A program made the translations under genes and the position numbers. Under the pieces are notes generated by a model that saw nothing but the letters and a program-made list of their open reading frames with translations, was not told the DNA's origin and searched no databases. From Micavibrio sp. UBA1672 (lineage in GTDB: Bacteria; Pseudomonadota; Alphaproteobacteria; Micavibrionales; Micavibrionaceae), in assembly GCA_002320665.1 (NCBI GenBank), contig DCKO01000022.1, positions 1-60,114 of the forward strand: DNA of 60,114 nt. Reading direction: 5' to 3'. Every line of letters starts with the position of its first letter. The stretch's first letter is position 1. Below, piece after piece: positions 26,104-35,888 of the stretch.

Positions 26104-27250
26104 TAACGATGATGACTTTTTTGATGAAAACACAGGCGAAGTTCTGATTGAGGGCGATCGTGGAACGCCAGAAGTCGCCAAGACTGGTGCAGGCCGCATT
26201 ATTATGATGGTTGCTTTTGGCCTGATTTGTCTTTTAGCATTTGTAGCGGTCATTTATGACGGCATGACAAAAAACAACCCCTCCCCCAAAACGGAAAAAG
26301 AAGAGGTCGTTTTCAATGCGCCAAAACCTCGCGCTGAACCTTATATTGTTGAAACGTCAGAGCCCCCGCAAGCACCACTCGCTTCACCTCAAGAGCCTCA
26401 AATTGATCCTGAGCTTTTACGCCAGCAACAGCAACTCATGGCCGATGCCTTGCGCCGCGCCCAAGAACAACAAGCAAAGCTTGAAGAACGCCTGAGATCA
26501 CCGCAGCTTGTTTACGACCAAAACCCTGCTCAAGTTAATTTTTCAAACGCTCCGGCTGGAAACAACAATGGAGGCGCAACGCTTCTTTCAGGTGGCGGGA
26601 ATGAGGATGACCCTAATCTTGCCTTTGCAAAAGAAAACGCAAATACCAATGTCCAAACAGCAAAAGCCACGCAGCTTCAAAACATGGATACGCTAATCGC
26701 GCAAGGCAAAATGATTAGCGGCATACTGGAAACTGCTATTCAAAGCGATTTGCCGGGCATGGTACGCGCCATCACGTCCGATGATGTGTATTCTTTTAAC
26801 GGCTCGACCTTGCTTATCCCAAAAGGCTCACGCCTGATAGGGCAATATCGCTCCGGCATACGCCAAGGACAATCCCGCGTCTTTGTAATCTGGAATCGCA
26901 TGATCCGTCCGGACGGGGCGAGTGTTGATCTCGGTTCTATTGGTACAGACGCTTTGGGGCGTTCCGGCCTTGAAGGTGAAGTGGATTCACACTTTATGGA
27001 GCGTTTTGGCTCATCCGTATTGCTCTCTATCATCGACGGCGCTCTGGCCGCCGCCGTGAACAAGATTGACGATGATGATGCCTCTACAGTCTCCTTGAAT
27101 GGAAGCAGCGACTTCTCACGTTCTTCGGAAATCGCGCTTGAAAACTCCATCAACATCAAGCCTACCATTCATATCGACCAAGGCGAACGTATTAAAATAT
27201 TCGTTGGCAAAGACCTTGATTTTAGCGATGTGGGTGGTGTGCCTCGATGA
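26093..27250 (+). CDS. virB10: VirB10 core-complex energy sensor
   Basis: The 385-residue protein has a cytosolic N-terminus, one membrane helix (about 38-58), a proline- and glutamine-rich linker and a C-terminal TrbI/VirB10 domain. That domain contains IPKGSRLIGQYRSGIRQGQ, RVFVIWNRMIRPDG and INIKPTIHIDQGERIKIFV. It spans both membranes. The stop overlaps the virB11 start. Confidence 0.96.
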   Translation: MSNNNDDDFFDENTGEVLIEGDRGTPEVAKTGAGRIIMMVAFGLICLLAFVAVIYDGMTKNNPSPKTEKEEVVFNAPKPRAEPYIVETSEPPQAPLASPQEPQIDPELLRQQQQLMADALRRAQEQQAKLEERLRSPQLVYDQNPAQVNFSNAPAGNNNGGATLLSGGGNEDDPNLAFAKENANTNVQTAKATQLQNMDTLIAQGKMISGILETAIQSDLPGMVRAITSDDVYSFNGSTLLIPKGSRLIGQYRSGIRQGQSRVFVIWNRMIRPDGASVDLGSIGTDALGRSGLEGEVDSHFMERFGSSVLLSIIDGALAAAVNKIDDDDASTVSLNGSSDFSRSSEIALENSINIKPTIHIDQGERIKIFVGKDLDFSDVGGVPR

Positions 27251-28284
27251 AAGGAAAACAACATAACGCGGTAGCATCAAACGATCATGTTTTCTTGGAG
27301 CAATATCTTGCTCCATTCGCCAAACACCTGAACGATCCGGACATCACAGAAGTTTGCGTGAACGAACCGGGCGGGTTTTGGATTGAAAAGATGGGTCAGC
27401 CGCGTATGGAGTATATCCCCTGCCCCGATGTCGCCAATGACAAACTGGCACGTCTGGCAAGGCTTGTCGCACAAGAAACCAAACAAAGCATCAACGAAAA
27501 GCTCCCTTTGCTATCGTCTTCCCTACCTTCCGGCGAGAGGATTCAGTTTGTTCTTCCGCCGGCGGCTGCAAAAGGTATTGCCCTGTCAATCCGTAAGCAG
27601 GGCGTACAGGATTTAAGCCTTCAAGATTACGCACAGCTCGGCGCATTTGAACAGGCACGTTTTGTCGATGATACGGAAATTCAAAACACGGATGCAGAGC
27701 TGAGTGATATGGTGGCCGCCGCGCATGGTCAAAACACATCCCAAGATAATATTATGCGCTTTATTGAACGCGCAGCGCAAACCCGCAAAAACATCATTGT
27801 GTCGGGCGGCACATCGACGGGCAAAACCACACTCCTCAATGCTATTTTAAAGTCTGTAGATGAACATGAGCGCATCATAACGATTGAAGACACGGCAGAG
27901 CTGAAGCCGCCACAAAAAAACACCCTGTCCCTCCTCGCCTCCAAAGGCGATCAAGGCCAGGCCAAAGTCACCATTCAGGACTTGCTGGAATCTTCGCTTC
28001 GTCTGCGTCCGGATCGTATATTTTTAGGCGAACTGCGCGGCAAGGAAGCTTATTCTTATCTGCGCGCTGTTAATACGGGGCATCCCGGCTCGATCACAAC
28101 CGTTCACGCCGATACGCCGCGCGGCGCGTTTGAACAAATCGCGCTCATGGTCATGCAAGGTAACGTATCCCTGACACATGACCAGATTATGACCTACACA
28201 AAATCCATCATTGATGTTGTAATCCAGCTCAAGCGCGTTGGCGGAAAACGCATTGTTTCTGAAATCTGGTATCCGAATAAATAA
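27247..28284 (+). CDS. virB11: VirB11 hexameric ATPase
   Basis: The 345-residue protein has Walker A SGGTSTGKTTLLNA (about 179-192), an Asp box DEHERIITIEDTAEL and the His-box region VNTGHPGSITTVHADTP of the VirB11/GspE family. It couples ATP hydrolysis to pilus assembly and DNA export. It overlaps virB10 by ATGA. Confidence 0.97.
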   Translation: MKGKQHNAVASNDHVFLEQYLAPFAKHLNDPDITEVCVNEPGGFWIEKMGQPRMEYIPCPDVANDKLARLARLVAQETKQSINEKLPLLSSSLPSGERIQFVLPPAAAKGIALSIRKQGVQDLSLQDYAQLGAFEQARFVDDTEIQNTDAELSDMVAAAHGQNTSQDNIMRFIERAAQTRKNIIVSGGTSTGKTTLLNAILKSVDEHERIITIEDTAELKPPQKNTLSLLASKGDQGQAKVTIQDLLESSLRLRPDRIFLGELRGKEAYSYLRAVNTGHPGSITTVHADTPRGAFEQIALMVMQGNVSLTHDQIMTYTKSIIDVVIQLKRVGGKRIVSEIWYPNK

Positions 28285-28297
28285 AAAGGCGGCTCTC

Positions 28298-30073
28298 ATG
28301 AATCCATATCTAAAATATAGTCTTTCGGGAATAGGCGGAATCATAGCGGTCATAACCAGCTTGTATCTCAGTTCGGTTCTTTACTTCCTCCTCAATGGCT
28401 GGAATCCTGATAATGCCCTGCCGTGGTCTATATTTTCGTATATATCCTACACCCAAAAGCCCTATGGCATGTATCTGGCAATCTCATTCATTGCCCCTAA
28501 TGCCCTCTTTGCCGTTTTAACGCTTATGTGGATCTTCAAACCCGAAGATAAAAACGCACGTTGGGCAAGGTTTTCTGATTTACGAAAAGCCAGAATGAAA
28601 AGTAAATCCGGCCTGATACTGGGGCAGACAAAAGGCGATTATCTTATCAATGATGATCCTACGCATGTTTTTGTGGTTGCTCCAACACGATCCGGTAAAG
28701 GTGTTGGTATTGTTATACCTAACCTTCTCGCATGGAAAGACAGTTTTATATGCCTTGACGTTAAAGGCGAAAACCACCGCATAACATCGGGATACCGCGC
28801 CAGCCTTGGCAATAAGGTCATTAACTTTTGTCCCTACGCTAAAAACGGTACATCACATTGTTACAATCCGCTTGATAACGTGTCCAGAGATCCACACCAA
28901 AGGATCACCGATCTACAGATCATGGCCGCTTCTCTCATTGCAACGGCAGAACGATCAGACCCGCACTTCCCTAACGAAGCGCAAGATTTTTTTGTTGGCC
29001 TGGCGCTATACGTTATGGATCACAAAGAGTTTCCCAATACAATCGGTGCAATTTTCAGGCTTTTAGGGACAGAAGAAAAGCTGGAAGACATTCTGAAATA
29101 TGTTGCAGCCACCTACCCCGGCCTGGATGAAGGTGCAAAACAGCTTTTTAGTGCCTACAGACAAAAAGCAGAAAAAGAACGATCCGGTATTAAATCAACG
29201 CTTTCCAGTGCCTTAAAGCTTTGGCGTAACCCTGTTATTGACGCTGTAACATCAAAGAGCGATTTTTCATTTGCAGACATCCGCAAACGCCGTCATGCTA
29301 TCTATCTCGGTGTTGCCATCAATGAAATGGCGCCGCTAGAGCCTCTTATGCGCCTGTTTTTTGAGCAAGCGATTACCGTTTTAACGGCCAAAGAACCTGA
29401 TCCTAAAACAGAACCCCGCCACGTCCTGATGCTCCTTGACGAGTTTCACATTCTGGGGCGTATGCCGATCATGAGTAAAGCCTTTACGCTTTTGGCCGGA
29501 TTTAACGTCCGTCTTCTGGGTGTCGTGCAAAATATCGGCCTACTCGATGATGTTTATACTAAGCCCAAGCGTGAAACAATCCTGTCAAACTGCGCGCATC
29601 AGGTGTTTTTTGCCAGTAACAATGCTGAAACACAGCGATATGTCAGTACGTCATGTGGTGAGCATACGGTGAAATCAAAGTCGGTATCAAAGGCGCGTAG
29701 CTTCAATCATGAAGCCCCCAAAATCTCTGTATCCGAGAAAGTTGTACCGCTTATTCGCCCGCATGAAGTCAATACTTTCGGGGATGATAAGGAAATCATT
29801 CTCGTTGAAAAAAATCACCCGATTAAGTGCAAGAAAGTCGTTTATTACAAAGACAAAGTATTCAAAGAACGCTTATTGCCTGCACACCCCACCCCCGAAC
29901 TTGAGATTATACAAAATAAAGCACCCCGTTTTGATATTCCCAAGCCTGATAACGACAATGGTGGCAAAACCACAAAGAAGAAACCCAACAAAAAGGCATC
30001 TTCCAAAGCATCAACTCAGCCAGAAGAATCTCAAACACCGGAAAATGATGAAAATTATTCATCCTATGTTTAA
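28298..30073 (+). CDS. virD4: VirD4/TraG type IV coupling protein
   Basis: ATG 28298 follows AAAAAGGCGG; the upstream extension lies inside virB11 and is rejected. The 591-residue protein has two N-terminal membrane helices, Walker A VAPTRSGKGVGIVIPNLL, Walker B HVLMLLDEFHILGRMPIM and the VQNIGLLDDVY segment. It delivers the relaxase-DNA complex to the channel. The Lys/Ser-rich C-terminal tail may contact the relaxosome. It ends the T4SS operon and converges on the mobilisation operon with a 19-bp gap. Confidence 0.97.
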   Translation: MNPYLKYSLSGIGGIIAVITSLYLSSVLYFLLNGWNPDNALPWSIFSYISYTQKPYGMYLAISFIAPNALFAVLTLMWIFKPEDKNARWARFSDLRKARMKSKSGLILGQTKGDYLINDDPTHVFVVAPTRSGKGVGIVIPNLLAWKDSFICLDVKGENHRITSGYRASLGNKVINFCPYAKNGTSHCYNPLDNVSRDPHQRITDLQIMAASLIATAERSDPHFPNEAQDFFVGLALYVMDHKEFPNTIGAIFRLLGTEEKLEDILKYVAATYPGLDEGAKQLFSAYRQKAEKERSGIKSTLSSALKLWRNPVIDAVTSKSDFSFADIRKRRHAIYLGVAINEMAPLEPLMRLFFEQAITVLTAKEPDPKTEPRHVLMLLDEFHILGRMPIMSKAFTLLAGFNVRLLGVVQNIGLLDDVYTKPKRETILSNCAHQVFFASNNAETQRYVSTSCGEHTVKSKSVSKARSFNHEAPKISVSEKVVPLIRPHEVNTFGDDKEIILVEKNHPIKCKKVVYYKDKVFKERLLPAHPTPELEIIQNKAPRFDIPKPDNDNGGKTTKKKPNKKASSKASTQPEESQTPENDENYSSYV

Positions 30074-30092
30074 TAACGCAAACATAAGGACA

Positions 30093-31139
30093 TTATATAT
30101 ATGGAGTTAAATCCCCCTCCTCATGATATGGCTGATACAGCCCCTTGGAAAAACTGCGCTTTTTCTTAGGTCTTTCACGTTTTATCGCCTGCTCCATAAC
30201 CGGATTGGTGCGACGTTCTCTCACCAAATCCTCATAGCCAGGATGTTCAAAAAGCTTTTCAAGACGCAGCTCCGAAGGCGGATGTGAACGGCGTTTCATG
30301 GTTAAAAAACCAACCTCCGTAAAGCTTTCCCCTCTTTTGATGGATTCAAGAAAAGAAATCATCCCCTTCACACCGATAATATCAGCCGCAAACTTATCTG
30401 CCCGATATTCTTCTGTCCGTGAGAAAAACACGGACATAGCCATCAGCGCGCTTTCCGGCAAGCGCACAACATAGACGAAGGCGCTCATGGCGAGCTGCAC
30501 CATCATGACCGGCACAGCTACGATAAGAAGCGGTAGAAAAACACCGGCAACCCCCATTGTCATTGCAGATATGAGCGCAAGAACGGCATGAACAAGCGTC
30601 AAAACGCCCCCAGCAGAGGCTACATACTGCCAATAACGCAAATCCTTGTGATGCAAATGCCCCAATTCATGCGCCATAACGCCTTTGATAACATCTGGTC
30701 TTGGGCGATATTCTCTGAAAAAACCACTCGTCAGGACGATTGTGTTCTTACCAAAAGCATAGGCGTTGCTATCGGTATCATCCTGAATACGTAGATTTAT
30801 GCGCTTGATGCGTTGCTTTTTCTTGTCCCCGTATCCGTCAAGAACCTCTTTCAGCAAGGGCTCAAGAACCTCGACCTCACGCTTGGACATCCGGCGCACC
30901 GGCATGGATGCGCTCTGAAACAAACCGCCAAGCGGTGAAATCATCATCAAAAACACAAGACCCTGTATTCCCGCCCCCATTACAGCCAGGTCAACATGGT
31001 TGTAAACATAATCACCCGTTAAAAGTCCTTCATTGCGGCCATAAATCTGCCCGAACCACAAAAGAACATACAAAGCCGCATAGTGAGAAACACCACTCAC
31101 CATAAAAAGAACCATACGATAGAGATATAACCAAATCAT
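30093..31139 (-). CDS. M48-family membrane metallopeptidase (HtpX-like)
   Basis: The 348-residue protein has four or more membrane helices. Its zinc motif HELGH lies in KGVMAHELGHLHHKDL, with the third ligand region EEYRADKFAADIIG. HtpX-type M48 enzymes degrade misfolded membrane proteins on the cytosolic side. The gene overlaps the preceding small gene by 4 bp and is the last gene of the leftward relaxase operon. A protease in this slot is unusual and may process or clear transfer proteins. Confidence 0.88.
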   Translation of the reverse strand: MIWLYLYRMVLFMVSGVSHYAALYVLLWFGQIYGRNEGLLTGDYVYNHVDLAVMGAGIQGLVFLMMISPLGGLFQSASMPVRRMSKREVEVLEPLLKEVLDGYGDKKKQRIKRINLRIQDDTDSNAYAFGKNTIVLTSGFFREYRPRPDVIKGVMAHELGHLHHKDLRYWQYVASAGGVLTLVHAVLALISAMTMGVAGVFLPLLIVAVPVMMVQLAMSAFVYVVRLPESALMAMSVFFSRTEEYRADKFAADIIGVKGMISFLESIKRGESFTEVGFLTMKRRSHPPSELRLEKLFEHPGYEDLVRERRTNPVMEQAIKRERPKKKRSFSKGLYQPYHEEGDLTPYI

Positions 31140-31348
31140 CCTCTCGCCCTTTGCTTTAACTCTTCCAAGCCACGATCGTTCACTTCCTGTTGAAGCTCAA
31201 ACAAAGCATGAGCCGTAAATAATGGCGGTACGCCCTGCCCTTCCAGATATTGCGTCACTGCACGCAAACGCCGGCGGGCAAACTCTTTTTGGTCTTCCTT
31301 ACTTTCAAACTCCATCGGTTTAAACAAATCCAACTGTCCTTCAAGCAT
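31136..31348 (-). CDS. Small helical protein in the mobilisation operon
   Basis: The 70-residue protein contains LFKPMEFESKEDQKEFARRR and a helical tail. No domain is recognised. It lies 2 bp after the ribbon-helix-helix-like gene and overlaps the peptidase gene by ATGA, so it belongs to the operon. A relaxosome or transfer accessory role is inferred from context only. Confidence 0.65.
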   Translation of the reverse strand: MLEGQLDLFKPMEFESKEDQKEFARRRLRAVTQYLEGQGVPPLFTAHALFELQQEVNDRGLEELKQRARG

Positions 31349-31350
31349 GA

Positions 31351-31788
31351 CTATTCTCCATCATTCTCTTCTTCTGCATTTTCAGGAAGAAGTGTTGATT
31401 TTCCTAAATTTTGAACGACAGTCTCCATCAGCTTATCCAACCGTTTGAGCGCAATCTCGCTGCGCCCCGCGTCTATTGCATCCGTGGTCGCCGGATTACT
31501 CTTGTAATAATCCAGGATAAATTGAAGTAAAATTTCCTGATTGGCAGCCAGATCACGCGCCGTTTTCTTACGGTGTGCATTCAAAGAATACAAAATCTGA
31601 TGATAGAGCTGCGCCATATCGGAATTGCGCTCATCCCTGCGCTCTGGCCGCAAAGCAAAATCAAGCAAATCATTCACCGTTGAAGATACATTCCTCAAAT
31701 TTTTGGCCTTCATATATGCCTGAAGCTCTTTTTCAACCTCCGGCCTGAATACAATAGAGCGCGTCACACCTTTTTTCTTGGCTGTCAT
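31351..31788 (-). CDS. Ribbon-helix-helix-like relaxosome accessory protein
   Basis: The 145-residue protein opens with a basic segment and TRSIVFRPEVEKELQAYM, followed by NVSSTVNDLLDFAL. This is the strand-helix-helix pattern of MobC/TraJ-like DNA-binding proteins. The C-terminal half is helical and acidic. Such proteins bind oriT beside the relaxase. It starts 12 bp downstream of the relaxase gene. Confidence 0.7.
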   Translation of the reverse strand: MTAKKKGVTRSIVFRPEVEKELQAYMKAKNLRNVSSTVNDLLDFALRPERRDERNSDMAQLYHQILYSLNAHRKKTARDLAANQEILLQFILDYYKSNPATTDAIDAGRSEIALKRLDKLMETVVQNLGKSTLLPENAEEENDGE

Positions 31789-31800
31789 TATTTTTATCTC

Positions 31801-34731
31801 CTACCAGTCAATTTCAACATCTTTATCTTTGTTCTTTTCAAGCTCTTTCACGGATTCCAGCTCTAATTCCTGCTGACGGTTCGCTTCCTTAATTTCCGCA
31901 AAACCGTCATTACCGGCACTAACGACAATCTCGGCATTGTCTTTAAATACCGGATAATTCTTCAGCTTAACGAAAGAAAGTTCATTTTCATGTGCAACGG
32001 CAGCAAATACGCCTTCCTCAAGATTCACCGCGCCTAGATAGGTTGCTGAAACCTGCTCCCCGCCATCCATATCTTTATAACTCAAACCGGATTTCTCCTG
32101 TGCGAGCTGGATTGCCTCATCTTTGGTAATATCGCGCCTGTTCGTCGTGATACTCAGACCGGATTTTGTTTGTTCAATATCAACCGGCTCATTAACGCGA
32201 ACCTTAGCCATATCGCGCGGCATCTTCACAAGTGTAAAATCATCAGCCGAGCTTAAAATAACGTGCCGCCCTGAGTGCATATCCGCAAATCCGACATAGC
32301 GCATCGTTTGCTTATCTTCAAACTCGCGCGCCACATAAGGCTTCTTCAAGACCGCTGCCAGTTTTTGACCGGATGTTTTCAACTCATCTTGATACAATTT
32401 ACTCAAAGCATCCCCTTTCATTACAAACTGACCATCACCTTCTCTGTGATAGGCATAACCATGCTTTACAAGCCATTCCATCCGCTTATGTGTGGCTTCC
32501 ATCGTACCCTTGTCCGCTTTATCATAGGACAAAGCATAGTCCTTCTGGTGACGATATAACTCCAGATCAATAAAGGTGCGTGCGTGTGCATCAATCTGAC
32601 TTTCAACCGGCTTGCTACAAATCACCTTCACCATTGCGTATTTCTGACCATCAAACCTGCGCTCCATTTTCAGACGCAAACGCTCGCCGCGTTCTACTAC
32701 ATCTTTAGGCACAGACCAGCCATCAGCGTTTTCCCGCTCCTGAATAATATCGGCCTTTTCAAGCGTTTTTATACGCACCTCACAGGATTGTAATATGCCG
32801 TCAATATCCCGCGCCTTGTACTTATCGCCCTGCTCGGCCTGACGATCCTTTTCCTCCTGCTCCAATAACGCCCGGTGATCTTCGCTACGGTAAATCCCGC
32901 CATGTTCACCGGCGCAATCTGCAATCATAGCATCCGCACCGCCTTTTGATTTCCGCGCCGATATTTCAACAATCGCACCCTCTTCCAATGAGGTGTTCTG
33001 TTTTGCGCCAGATAGAGGCACATAATGAAGCCTTTCATCCCCGTCACGCAGTAGCATGTAACGCTTATCACTATCCAATGACATACGCTCTATACCCTCG
33101 ATCCGTCCTTTGATCGTTTCACCCTCTCCATCTTCACCAATGCGATAAAAATCAAAGTCTTTATCCTTCAAAGAGGAAACAGACAACGGTGTAACCTTTG
33201 GATATTTCATCACCGCCGCAGGATCATAAATCTCCCGGCTTTTTGCCAGGAAGCCCTCACCAACCTCTTTGGCATCTTTGCCCTCAATCTCCCCAAGGAC
33301 ATCATAACGACCATCACCAAGATCACGAACCAGTCGGGCTTCTACCAGATCATCTATACGCTTTTTATGACGCTCCATATACCCATCAACATCGGAAACA
33401 AAATCCATAGTCTCTTCAACATGCTTCCTATGAGCATCAGCGTCATAAACCCCGCCGTGATCTTCTGCTATATCAAGAATATTCAGATCAAGCTTGCGCT
33501 CTGGCGGATCACCCGCACTTACATCTACAACCCCACCTTCACGCAAACCGTTACTCTTATCAGACGCGCCTAAAGCAACATAATGCGCCTGACCCTCCGC
33601 ATCACGAACCACCATATATTTATGATCCGTAATTTCATTCACGTAAGAAATCTTCTCAATTTCACCACGTAAATGAGGTGCGCTACGATCAACTATTTTG
33701 TAGATAGAAACACCATCATCAAGCGTCTCTTCCGGCATACTTCGGTGCAACTGTTTGATAATATCGTGACGCTCCGATATTTCTTTTAACTCTGTCAAAT
33801 AATCCAAACGAACCGTAAACACACCCGGCGGCTCTTGCACCGCCATAGATGTTGTTATTAAAAACTCCAGACGCTTTTGAACCAAACCATCATAAAACTC
33901 GCCGCGACCGCTATAACCTTTTTCACGCGTATCAACGGTAATTTTACCAACCTCTTTTTCCTCCTCACTTGCCCGCGCCGCTATGAAACGATCCAATGAC
34001 GTAACACGCATTGCATCCGTTTCTTGCTCCATGCTTTTCTGAACTTCTTCAATAGACCGCTCACCCAGTATCTCAGTGGCAAGCTCCTCCGCACGCATCC
34101 GAATACCATGCGAGATATAATGAGGCTCTATAACAAGGTCTTTCCCCAATTCATCTTTACCACGAACAACAACATGAGCATGTGGATGATCCGTATCATA
34201 GTGAACCGCAGAAACCCACTCCAGTTTCGTACCAAGATCATCTTCCACTCTACCCATGACACCGCGAATATACCCTTCCATATCTGCAATTTCATGCGCG
34301 TTTTCTGGTGAAATAATAAACCGAAAATGATGCCGATCATCTTTACAAAGATTGTAAAAATCAGATCGCCCAAGATCATCTCCGGCACTGCCAAACAACG
34401 CCGGACGCTCTTCCTCAAGCCCCGCGCCATTACGCGTAATATAGCTTAAATGACCGCGTAAATTACCCGCACCACCCGATCCGCCTGACGCCCCTACACC
34501 ATGCTTTTTAAAGTGCGCTTTAACCAAAACACGCTGAGAAATTGGCCTGTTTGAATGAAAATTACCGTGACGATACGACCCGCCCCTAAAGCTCTTTGAC
34601 TTCGATCCGCCGCCCATATTTAAGCGCCTGAAATAGCTTTTGCGCGAGTCGATTTTGTCACCAAGAAGTGTGTCATCATCACTGTTAACATCCCTTCCAT
34701 TCAACAAATCATCGTATCGCTCTAACAGCAT
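31801..34731 (-). CDS. VirD2-like relaxase with long DUF3363-type C-terminal region
   Basis: The 976-residue protein has an N-terminal relaxase domain. HLSYITRNG (about 108-116), HHFRFIISPEN (about 148-158) and AVHYDTDHPHAHVVVRG (about 190-206) are visible; the last is the three-His metal motif. The domain nicks oriT and pilots the strand. The rest of the protein resembles DUF3363 and contains three repeats of a segment like KYMVVRDAEGQAHYVALG (about 370, 555 and 855), which look like small beta domains. The first 60 residues are low-complexity and glycine-rich. It starts the leftward mobilisation operon. Confidence 0.92.
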   Translation of the reverse strand: MLLERYDDLLNGRDVNSDDDTLLGDKIDSRKSYFRRLNMGGGSKSKSFRGGSYRHGNFHSNRPISQRVLVKAHFKKHGVGASGGSGGAGNLRGHLSYITRNGAGLEEERPALFGSAGDDLGRSDFYNLCKDDRHHFRFIISPENAHEIADMEGYIRGVMGRVEDDLGTKLEWVSAVHYDTDHPHAHVVVRGKDELGKDLVIEPHYISHGIRMRAEELATEILGERSIEEVQKSMEQETDAMRVTSLDRFIAARASEEEKEVGKITVDTREKGYSGRGEFYDGLVQKRLEFLITTSMAVQEPPGVFTVRLDYLTELKEISERHDIIKQLHRSMPEETLDDGVSIYKIVDRSAPHLRGEIEKISYVNEITDHKYMVVRDAEGQAHYVALGASDKSNGLREGGVVDVSAGDPPERKLDLNILDIAEDHGGVYDADAHRKHVEETMDFVSDVDGYMERHKKRIDDLVEARLVRDLGDGRYDVLGEIEGKDAKEVGEGFLAKSREIYDPAAVMKYPKVTPLSVSSLKDKDFDFYRIGEDGEGETIKGRIEGIERMSLDSDKRYMLLRDGDERLHYVPLSGAKQNTSLEEGAIVEISARKSKGGADAMIADCAGEHGGIYRSEDHRALLEQEEKDRQAEQGDKYKARDIDGILQSCEVRIKTLEKADIIQERENADGWSVPKDVVERGERLRLKMERRFDGQKYAMVKVICSKPVESQIDAHARTFIDLELYRHQKDYALSYDKADKGTMEATHKRMEWLVKHGYAYHREGDGQFVMKGDALSKLYQDELKTSGQKLAAVLKKPYVAREFEDKQTMRYVGFADMHSGRHVILSSADDFTLVKMPRDMAKVRVNEPVDIEQTKSGLSITTNRRDITKDEAIQLAQEKSGLSYKDMDGGEQVSATYLGAVNLEEGVFAAVAHENELSFVKLKNYPVFKDNAEIVVSAGNDGFAEIKEANRQQELELESVKELEKNKDKDVEIDW

Positions 34732-35139
34732 TTCAAATCCAGCTTTTCACCTAAAACCAAATGCCGCTTCTCCTGCCAACCACCATGAAACAGCCATTTT
34801 CCTACCTTCACTATACCAGTGATATACAGTTATTACAACAACTAATTATCACCACATAAAAATACGTAAAAACAATAATATAATAACTATATATATTATT
34901 TCCTTTTATCTTGTTATACGTCTCACATAAACTTCCTAAGACGTATAAGGCTTCAAACTATTTTCATAATTATATATACTGTTTTAAAGCTCCTATAGCT
35001 GGCTTTGTTCTTTCCAGTGGGTTGCACATAAACCTATTTGATCGTCTTCCCTGTCAATCTGTGGCGATTTATAGCTTGTTTTTGGGGTCTATTCTGCTAT
35101 GGTTTTCTGGCTTTCAATATCAAGATAAGGGCTAAAGAC
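34732..35139. other. Candidate origin of transfer (oriT) region
   Basis: This 408-bp non-coding, very AT-rich gap separates the leftward relaxase gene from a rightward TraC-like gene, the usual place for oriT. It contains a perfect 10-bp inverted repeat, TTATACGTCT at 34914-34923 and AGACGTATAA at 34939-34948, with a 15-base spacer. No known nic consensus was identified, so the nick position is open. Promoters for both flanking genes must also lie here. Confidence 0.5.
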
Positions 35140-35358
35140 ATGAGTACAAAAGCAATCAAGACCAAGCTTCAAAAAAAGATTAAAGATGCTGAAAAAGCGA
35201 ATGCAGAAATTAAAAAGCTGCGCGATGAATTGAAAATGAATATTGCCACCATTGCAGATAATTGTGGCCTTCTCGATCTGGATATTTCGGACGCAGAACT
35301 AAAGAAAGAGTTTCAAGAAATATTCTCTAAATATCATAAAAAGCAAAAAGCCGCGTAA
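35140..35358 (+). CDS. TraC/TraD-like small conjugal transfer protein
   Basis: ATG 35140 is chosen because the following 72 residues form a coherent charged helical protein (KAIKTKLQKKIKDAEKANAE). This pattern is shared with small TraC/TraD accessory proteins of Ti-like transfer systems that bind near oriT. The upstream extension is hydrophobic and AT-rich and is rejected. A strong terminator follows directly, so it is a single-gene transcript divergent from the relaxase. Confidence 0.65.
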   Translation: MSTKAIKTKLQKKIKDAEKANAEIKKLRDELKMNIATIADNCGLLDLDISDAELKKEFQEIFSKYHKKQKAA

Positions 35359-35373
35359 CAAATGTGGCAATAA

Positions 35374-35400
35374 AAAAGCGGCCTATATGAGCCGCTTTTT
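35374..35400. terminator. Bidirectional intrinsic terminator
   Basis: AAAAGCGGC, an 8-base loop and GCCGCTTTTT form a stable stem flanked by A- and T-runs. It follows the TraC-like gene and also faces the end of the leftward backbone operon (gene ending at 35423). Confidence 0.92.
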
Positions 35401-35422
35401 GTTTTGTAATATGAATTTATTT

Positions 35423-35710
35423 TTAGAACAAACAAAGCTGCCGCCTGCTCTCTTTTTTAAATTTCCATGCGTTACTTTTTGCCGCGTGGTTTAATTCTTC
35501 TATGATGTATTTTTCCACCCCTCCCCACCGCATAAGATTGCTGTGATGAATGAATATTGATTTATATCCTGTCTCCGTAAACGGTAATTCTTCATCGGCT
35601 TTCACTTCAATATGCGATAGTTTTTCACCGTATATTTTTTCAAAAGCAGGTGAATAATTCTCAACGTATTTTAGCTCTATTTCGATACCGTCCCAGATTA
35701 TTGTTTGCAT
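35423..35710 (-). CDS. Hypothetical plasmid backbone protein
   Basis: The 95-residue protein begins TIIWDGIEIELKYVENY and includes HSNLMRWGGVEKYIIEELNH. No domain is recognised. It overlaps the preceding 60-residue gene by 13 bp, supporting real translation, and is the last gene of the leftward series before the terminator. Confidence 0.65.
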   Translation of the reverse strand: MQTIIWDGIEIELKYVENYSPAFEKIYGEKLSHIEVKADEELPFTETGYKSIFIHHSNLMRWGGVEKYIIEELNHAAKSNAWKFKKESRRQLCLF

Positions 35711-35880
35711 TTTTCTGCTCTCTTTTTTTCAAGAAATTTATAAATATTTGTGATGGGGTAATAGCCTTTTGACGGTTGCTTAATCTCTTCGGATGCTTTT
35801 TTAGCATCGTCCAGTGTTCCCCCTTCCGTTAAAATGATGTGATAGAGTTTTTGAATATTGGCACATAAAATATCTGACAT
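35698..35880 (-). CDS. Small hypothetical protein
   Basis: The 60-residue protein is helical (NIQKLYHIILTEGGTLDDAK), with a basic C-terminus. It overlaps the next gene and follows the methyltransferase-like gene by 8 bp; AGGAG precedes its start. It has no recognisable function. Confidence 0.6.
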   Translation of the reverse strand: MSDILCANIQKLYHIILTEGGTLDDAKKASEEIKQPSKGYYPITNIYKFLEKKRAEKCKQ

Positions 35881-35888
35881 GATTCCTC

